Below, one piece after another: positions 50,975 through 54,742 of a stretch of 54,742 nt of DNA. This DNA is from Clostridia bacterium (lineage in GTDB: Bacteria > Bacillota > Clostridia > Oscillospirales > Acutalibacteraceae): the NCBI GenBank assembly GCA_017549285.1, contig JAFYVE010000050.1, positions 1 to 54,742 on the forward strand, in the 5' to 3' direction. Position 1 is the stretch's first letter. Each line of letters begins with the position of its first letter. Under the pieces are notes generated by a model. That model searched no databases and was not told the origin of the DNA. It was given only the letters and a program-made list of their open reading frames with translations. The translations under genes and the position numbers were made by a program.

Positions 50975-51226
50975 TTAATTTCCCGGTCTCTGTGGTCTTT
51001 TACTGTCCTCTTTTTTCCATCTTTCGGCTTCTTTGCTGAGTCTGTTCATTGTTTCCTTATCAAGCCCCTGACCGATTGCAGGATAAGTATTTTCCTGCAC
51101 CTGAGTGGGCTGAATGTTATAAGTGCCATAAAAATTGACGTATTCAAAAGAGTTTTTCGGCTGACCGTCATTATCAAGCATAGACGGTGTTTTTATTGTG
51201 TCTTTTTCATTCTTCTTTTTATCCAT
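50975..51226 (-). CDS. Small hydrophilic protein of unknown function
   Basis: An 83-residue, highly charged, probably disordered protein without signal peptide or membrane helix. It begins MDKKKNEKDTIK and ends with Lys/Arg/Pro-rich SKRPQRPGN; no cysteines. GGGGTG lies 7 bases before ATG. A minus-strand TATAAT is found about 25 bp upstream, so it may be transcribed alone with a very short leader. I recognise no family. Codon use looks ordinary, which supports a real gene, but a conserved homologue would be needed to be sure. Confidence 0.5.
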   Translation of the reverse strand: MDKKKNEKDTIKTPSMLDNDGQPKNSFEYVNFYGTYNIQPTQVQENTYPAIGQGLDKETMNRLSKEAERWKKEDSKRPQRPGN

Positions 51227-51316
51227 AAAAAATCACCCCGATATATTATAACCGGGATGATTTGAATTATTTATTCTACAAATCAGAATTTGTCGGGATG
51301 ATTGAACAAACCAATC

Positions 51317-51486
51317 GTAGGGACCGATGCCCACATCGGTCCGCATTTGTCGAAGACAAATCGGAAATCTCTGATTTCCGTTAACAAAACAAATTAATTT
51401 ATTTTGTTTATTGTAATTGAACGATTTGCAATCGTTATTGCTCCGTTACACTCCGCAATCGGACCGATGTAGGCATCGGTCCCTAC
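51317..51486. repeat. 170-bp MITE-like palindromic element with 27-bp terminal inverted repeats
   Basis: Left end 51317-51343 and right end 51460-51486 are inverted copies (26 of 27 match). Each end is itself a hairpin (GGACCGATG/CATCGGTCC). Between them is a chain of small palindromes (ATTTGTC/GACAAAT, CGGAAATC/GATTTCCG, AACGATT/AATCGTT) and no gene. The left-end sequence occurs again at the window edge (54717-54742). Confidence 0.8.
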
Positions 51487-51532
51487 AAAGATTGTTTTTA
51501 TTACGAAATGTTTATCTGAAGACCTCGACAAA

Positions 51533-52384
51533 TTATTGTTTATCAAGAAAATTTCCCAACTCTTCCACCGCTGTTTTATCGGGCAGGCAGGCAAGAGATA
51601 TCACAGGGACATTAAGAGCAATTTTTTCAATAAGGTCTGCCGTATTTTTCTCATACTGAGCGTTCCATTTTGAGTGATAACAGCCCTCGTGAAGCACTTT
51701 ATAAGCATTGAATCCCCTGAGACGTTCAATGGTGTTCTGCTTTGCCTGAGAAAGCCTTACAACAGCCTTCACCGGCAGTATTTTATTGTGGCAGATATCT
51801 GATGACCCGGAAAAAGGAACGCCTGAAACAAGGCACACACCGTCTTTTTCATAAATCATTGATTTATCACCATTGACAACAAATGCATTCCTGTATTTCT
51901 CCCATAAAGCCGCCTGAGTTGATTTGCCCGTACCGCACGGAGCCGTAAAAAGAACAGCTTTGCCACCGATATCAATAACCGACGAATGAAAAATCGATGC
52001 ATTGAAACGACAAGCCAGATCTTCAATATTTATAAGCGAAAAAACAAGTCTTGTCCATATTTTTCCCGTATATTTTTCGGGAATTAAAATTTCATAAAAA
52101 TCCGGATTGTCTTTTTTTACAATTCTTTCGGCGTAAAATTCATTACCGCCCGAAACACGGTAATAAAAATGCTGTTTTTCTTCATCTTCCGTCAGCACAT
52201 AAGTATCAGTTTCTGTTACTTCACTGCCTGAAACAAAAATGTCAGAGGTATAACCGAATCTTACAAGCACATTTTCTTTTTCATTTACCGTAAGAAAGAG
52301 ACTGTAAGGCTCTTTTATGTCGAGCTTTTCGGGAGTTTCAACACCAATAACAATCTCCCCTGTCCTGAACTGACAATAATGCAT
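51533..52384 (-). CDS. HPr kinase-like P-loop protein
   Basis: A 283-residue cytoplasmic protein. The C-terminal half carries an HprK/PEPCK-type P-loop, TAPCGTGKSTQAALW (about 143-157), and a following VNGDKSMI acidic motif (about 168), as in the kinase domain of HprK. The N-terminal ~100 residues are beta-rich and unlike the HprK N-domain. It lacks the full HPr kinase signature, so its target is unlikely to be HPr; related proteins occur with peptide-modification or PqqD-like genes, but none is adjacent here. ATG at 52384 has GAGGTG 6 bases upstream. Confidence 0.75.
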   Translation of the reverse strand: MHYCQFRTGEIVIGVETPEKLDIKEPYSLFLTVNEKENVLVRFGYTSDIFVSGSEVTETDTYVLTEDEEKQHFYYRVSGGNEFYAERIVKKDNPDFYEILIPEKYTGKIWTRLVFSLINIEDLACRFNASIFHSSVIDIGGKAVLFTAPCGTGKSTQAALWEKYRNAFVVNGDKSMIYEKDGVCLVSGVPFSGSSDICHNKILPVKAVVRLSQAKQNTIERLRGFNAYKVLHEGCYHSKWNAQYEKNTADLIEKIALNVPVISLACLPDKTAVEELGNFLDKQ

Positions 52385-52404
52385 TTTCATCACCTCGCTT
52401 AAAA

Positions 52405-52433
52405 ATATTAGCATATTTAAAAAGAAAAATCAA
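52405..52433 (-). promoter_or_regulatory. Promoter of the HprK-like gene
   Basis: TTGATT (52433-52428), 17-bp spacer, TAATAT (52410-52405). It overlaps the T-run of the upstream gene's terminator. Confidence 0.6.
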
Positions 52434-52457
52434 CAGGACCTGCCGAAGCAAGTCCTG
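52416..52457 (-). terminator. Terminator of the OYE-like reductase gene
   Basis: Ten-base-pair stem (52434-52443 with 52448-52457) closed by a TTCG tetraloop, T-rich tail on the minus strand. Confidence 0.85.
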
Positions 52458-52471
52458 AAAATTTCAACTTA

Positions 52472-54535
52472 TTAAAGTTTCATTGCAACGTCCCAAGCCT
52501 GCCAGATAACAGTTCTGAGGTTACCGACTTTGAATGCATCACCGATAACGTGAACGTGCTTTGCCTTGGGAGCAACGGGAGCGGGTTTGTAACCTACTGA
52601 AAGGATAACATTGTCACAAGCGATATCTTTCTTGTTACCGTCCTTATCAACGATTGTAACACCGTCTGCACGGATTTCTGTTGTCTTTGATTCAAGGTAA
52701 ACGGGAACATTGTTTGCCTTGAAGCAGTCACGAAGGAAGCTTGTGTTTGCAAGAGCAACACCGGGAGTTGTGATAAGGTCATCCTGCATTTCAACAACAA
52801 CAGGCTTCTTGCCCTGAAGGAAGAGGTCATAAGCGATTTCACAACCTGTAAGACCGCCGCCGACAACAACAACATTGTCGCCTACTGTCTTGTTACCGAG
52901 AAGGTAATCAACAGCTTCAATGCCGTATTCCTTAGCACCCTTTACGGGGATTGAATTTGCAACTGAACCTGTAGCGATGATAACTTCATCAGCCTTGAGA
53001 GATTCAATGCTCTTGATTTCTGTATTGAAGTGGATATTGATATCATACTTCTGAACTTCACGTTCATACCATTTAATAAGGTCACGGTCTTTTTCCTTGA
53101 ATGAGGGAGCTGCTGCTGCGATGAATACACCGCCGAGCTTGTCACTCTTTTCATAGAGATCAACCTTATGGCCACGCTTTGCACAGACGATAGCAGCTTC
53201 CATACCACCGATACCGCCGCCTACGATTGCGATTCTCTTTGCCTTCTTAGCGGGCTTGATTGAGTATTTCTTTGACTGCATTGTCTGAGGATTAAGAGCA
53301 CAACGTGAAAGACCCATTGTATCCATAAGATCCTGAGTATTTGCATGACCCTTTGATGATGAGAAATTGAAACAAGCACTATGACAGCAGATACAGGGCT
53401 TGATATCTTCAATTCTGTCTTCAATGATCTTTGTAATCCATTCGGGGTCTGTAAGGAACTGACGTGCAACACCGACACCGTCAATCTTACCTGCCGCAAC
53501 AGCTTCTGCACCTGTGTCGGGTTCCATACGGCCTGCACAGACAACAGGGATATCAACAAAGTTCTTGATGTGTGCAACATCTTCGAGATTACAGTTCTGA
53601 GGCATATACATGGGGGGATGTGCCCAGTACCATGAGTCATATGTACCGTTATCGGCATTGAGCATATCATAACCTGCATCCTGAAGGTACTTTGCAGCCT
53701 TCTCTGATTCAGTCATATTTCTGCCGACTTCTGTATATTCTTCACCGGGCATTGCACCTTCGCAGAAGCCCTTCATCTTTGATTCAACTGAATAACGGAG
53801 TGATACGGGGAAATCTTCACCGCATGATTCCTTGATTGCTTTTACTACTTCAGCAGCAAAACGGTATCTGTTTTCAAAGTTACCGCCGTACTGGTCAGTA
53901 CGCTTATTGAAGAATTCAATAGCAAACTGGTCAAGAAGATAACCTTCGTGAACAGCGTGAACTTCAACACCGTCAACACCTGCATCACGGCAGAGCTTTG
54001 CTGTTTTTGCAAATGCTTCAATGATTTCGTGAATCTGTTCAACTGTCATTTCGGGACAGATGATGTCATGTGCCCAACGTGAAGGCTGGGGAGAGGGAGA
54101 AGCAAGTTCATGTGATGTATCAAGAATAGGCTTGACAAGTGCACGAGTGAACTTATTTCTGTGAAGAGGTGCTACAAGCTCTGTGATAGCCCATGAACGT
54201 CCCATACCAGCTGTAAGCTGAACAAAAAGCTTTGCACCTGTCTTATGGATTTCATCCATGAATTCTTTGAGTTCATCGAACATCTTGGGATTCTGCCAGA
54301 GCCATTTGCCCCAGAATGTATCACGCAGAGGTGCGATACCGGGGATGATAAGACCTACGTTATTATTTGCTCTTTCGAGGAAAAGTTTTGCTGCTTCCTT
54401 GTCAAAATGGCAACCGCCGAGTTCAAACCAACCGAAAAGAGATGTACCGCCCATGGGACACATAACGATTCTGTTCTTGATTTCAACATTACCTATTTTC
54501 CAAGGGGTAAATAATGCTTCATATTTCTGATCCAT
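52472..54535 (-). CDS. Old Yellow Enzyme-type FMN/4Fe-4S/FAD reductase
   Basis: A 687-residue flavoenzyme of the 2,4-dienoyl-CoA reductase/enoate reductase/BaiCD-BaiH family. The FMN barrel (1-~375) has KNRIVMCPMG, EVHAVHEGYLLDQF (active-site region about 185) and NKRTDQYGG. Cysteines in CICCHSAC (about 380-387) plus a later SRCALNP should bind a 4Fe-4S cluster. The FAD/NAD domains follow with IVGGGIGGMEAA (about 433) and VVVGGGLTGCEIA (about 555). It reduces activated double bonds of an unknown substrate (fatty, cinnamic-type or steroid acids are typical in gut anaerobes). The distance between the third and fourth cysteine is about twice the usual. It is monocistronic with its own promoter. 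Confidence 0.92.
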   Translation of the reverse strand: MDQKYEALFTPWKIGNVEIKNRIVMCPMGGTSLFGWFELGGCHFDKEAAKLFLERANNNVGLIIPGIAPLRDTFWGKWLWQNPKMFDELKEFMDEIHKTGAKLFVQLTAGMGRSWAITELVAPLHRNKFTRALVKPILDTSHELASPSPQPSRWAHDIICPEMTVEQIHEIIEAFAKTAKLCRDAGVDGVEVHAVHEGYLLDQFAIEFFNKRTDQYGGNFENRYRFAAEVVKAIKESCGEDFPVSLRYSVESKMKGFCEGAMPGEEYTEVGRNMTESEKAAKYLQDAGYDMLNADNGTYDSWYWAHPPMYMPQNCNLEDVAHIKNFVDIPVVCAGRMEPDTGAEAVAAGKIDGVGVARQFLTDPEWITKIIEDRIEDIKPCICCHSACFNFSSSKGHANTQDLMDTMGLSRCALNPQTMQSKKYSIKPAKKAKRIAIVGGGIGGMEAAIVCAKRGHKVDLYEKSDKLGGVFIAAAAPSFKEKDRDLIKWYEREVQKYDINIHFNTEIKSIESLKADEVIIATGSVANSIPVKGAKEYGIEAVDYLLGNKTVGDNVVVVGGGLTGCEIAYDLFLQGKKPVVVEMQDDLITTPGVALANTSFLRDCFKANNVPVYLESKTTEIRADGVTIVDKDGNKKDIACDNVILSVGYKPAPVAPKAKHVHVIGDAFKVGNLRTVIWQAWDVAMKL

Positions 54536-54588
54536 ATCAACACTACACTTTCATCAGATATTTCGGAACATATATTCCATTCTTATTA

Positions 54589-54617
54589 ATTATATATTAA
54601 CGGCAATATTATGTCAA
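54589..54617 (-). promoter_or_regulatory. Promoter of the OYE-like reductase gene
   Basis: TTGACA (54617-54612), 17-bp spacer, TATAAT (54594-54589): a perfect consensus. Confidence 0.9.
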
Positions 54618-54716
54618 GAAGAATGTTAAGAATTTATCAAACAATAATTTGTCGGGCTGATTCAATGAACAATTTACAATTTACAATGTACAATGATTTC
54701 AGGAAAAACAAATTAT

Positions 54717-54742
54717 GTAGGGACCGATGCCCACATCGGTCC
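54717..54742. repeat. Left end of a second palindromic element (cut by window edge)
   Basis: Identical to 51317-51342 (26 bp). The preceding sequence also shares ATTTGTCGGG-TGATT with the flank at 51290, so the shared unit may be longer than the terminal repeat. Confidence 0.75.

Noticed and set aside
51231-51262. RBS-sequestering hairpin or riboswitch before the 83-residue protein
   Set aside because: The 10-bp stem does cover the ribosome site, but a minus-strand TATAAT lies in the loop, so the natural transcript probably starts inside the hairpin and cannot form it.

Overview
The window looks like chromosomal DNA from an anaerobic, gut-type member of the Clostridia, most likely Ruminococcaceae/Oscillospiraceae. 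This placement rests on AT-rich intergenic DNA, A-rich Shine-Dalgarno sites, strong TTGACA/TATAAT promoters, type I dockerins on secreted proteins, BspA-like leucine-rich repeats, CxxCG-type repeats, a GPH-family sugar symporter and many rho-independent terminators. It is an inference; there is no rRNA gene to confirm it.

Layout. Positions 1-2224 (minus strand) hold a pair of half-size ABC exporters that overlap by 11 bp, preceded by a short translated leader and a terminator that together look like a ribosome-controlled attenuator. Next come glyS, a secreted GH5 glycosidase, an ArsB/NhaD-superfamily transporter, purC and a histidine phosphatase. From 16.9 kb down to 8.2 kb runs a minus-strand operon-like series: sugar isomerase-like TIM barrel, argH, an orphan parA, glgA, a second TIM barrel, a CPBP protease, araB and a small membrane protein. 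Positions 17-20.4 kb carry a phosphodiesterase, a GPH symporter and a secreted dockerin/cysteine-peptidase protein; a PHP-domain protein follows on the minus strand.

The 21.4-23.2 kb region is a mosaic around a tRNA-Leu(CAG) gene. The tRNA 5' and 3' ends are each duplicated, and a 39-bp direct repeat encloses a 1.4-kb insert carrying a lone PD-(D/E)XK-like nuclease. Then come a secreted EEP-family protein, a metal-resistance operon (arsR-type regulator, HMA protein, P-type ATPase, endonuclease IV) with a clear ArsR-type operator, a DUF2284 protein, and a giant BspA-like LRR/CARDB/dockerin surface protein.

Positions 34.7-44.6 kb (minus strand) form one coherent glycan operon: a YfhO-family GT-C membrane protein, rfbF, rfbG, rfbH, a YerE-like thiamine-diphosphate enzyme, an SDR reductase and a polyprenol-phosphate GT2. 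I read this as synthesis of a CDP-linked 3,6-dideoxy sugar with a two-carbon branch (yersiniose-like), its loading on a lipid carrier, and transfer to a surface polymer outside the membrane. A divergent GT-C-like membrane protein sits next to it. The right end has an exonuclease plus cell-wall amidase pair, an SDR with a structured upstream region, small palindromic repeat elements, an HprK-like kinase and an Old Yellow Enzyme-type flavin/iron-sulfur reductase.

The most interesting systems are the attenuator at 2041-2224, the branched-sugar operon, and the tRNA-Leu micro-island. No CRISPR array, prophage, integrase or transposase gene was seen.
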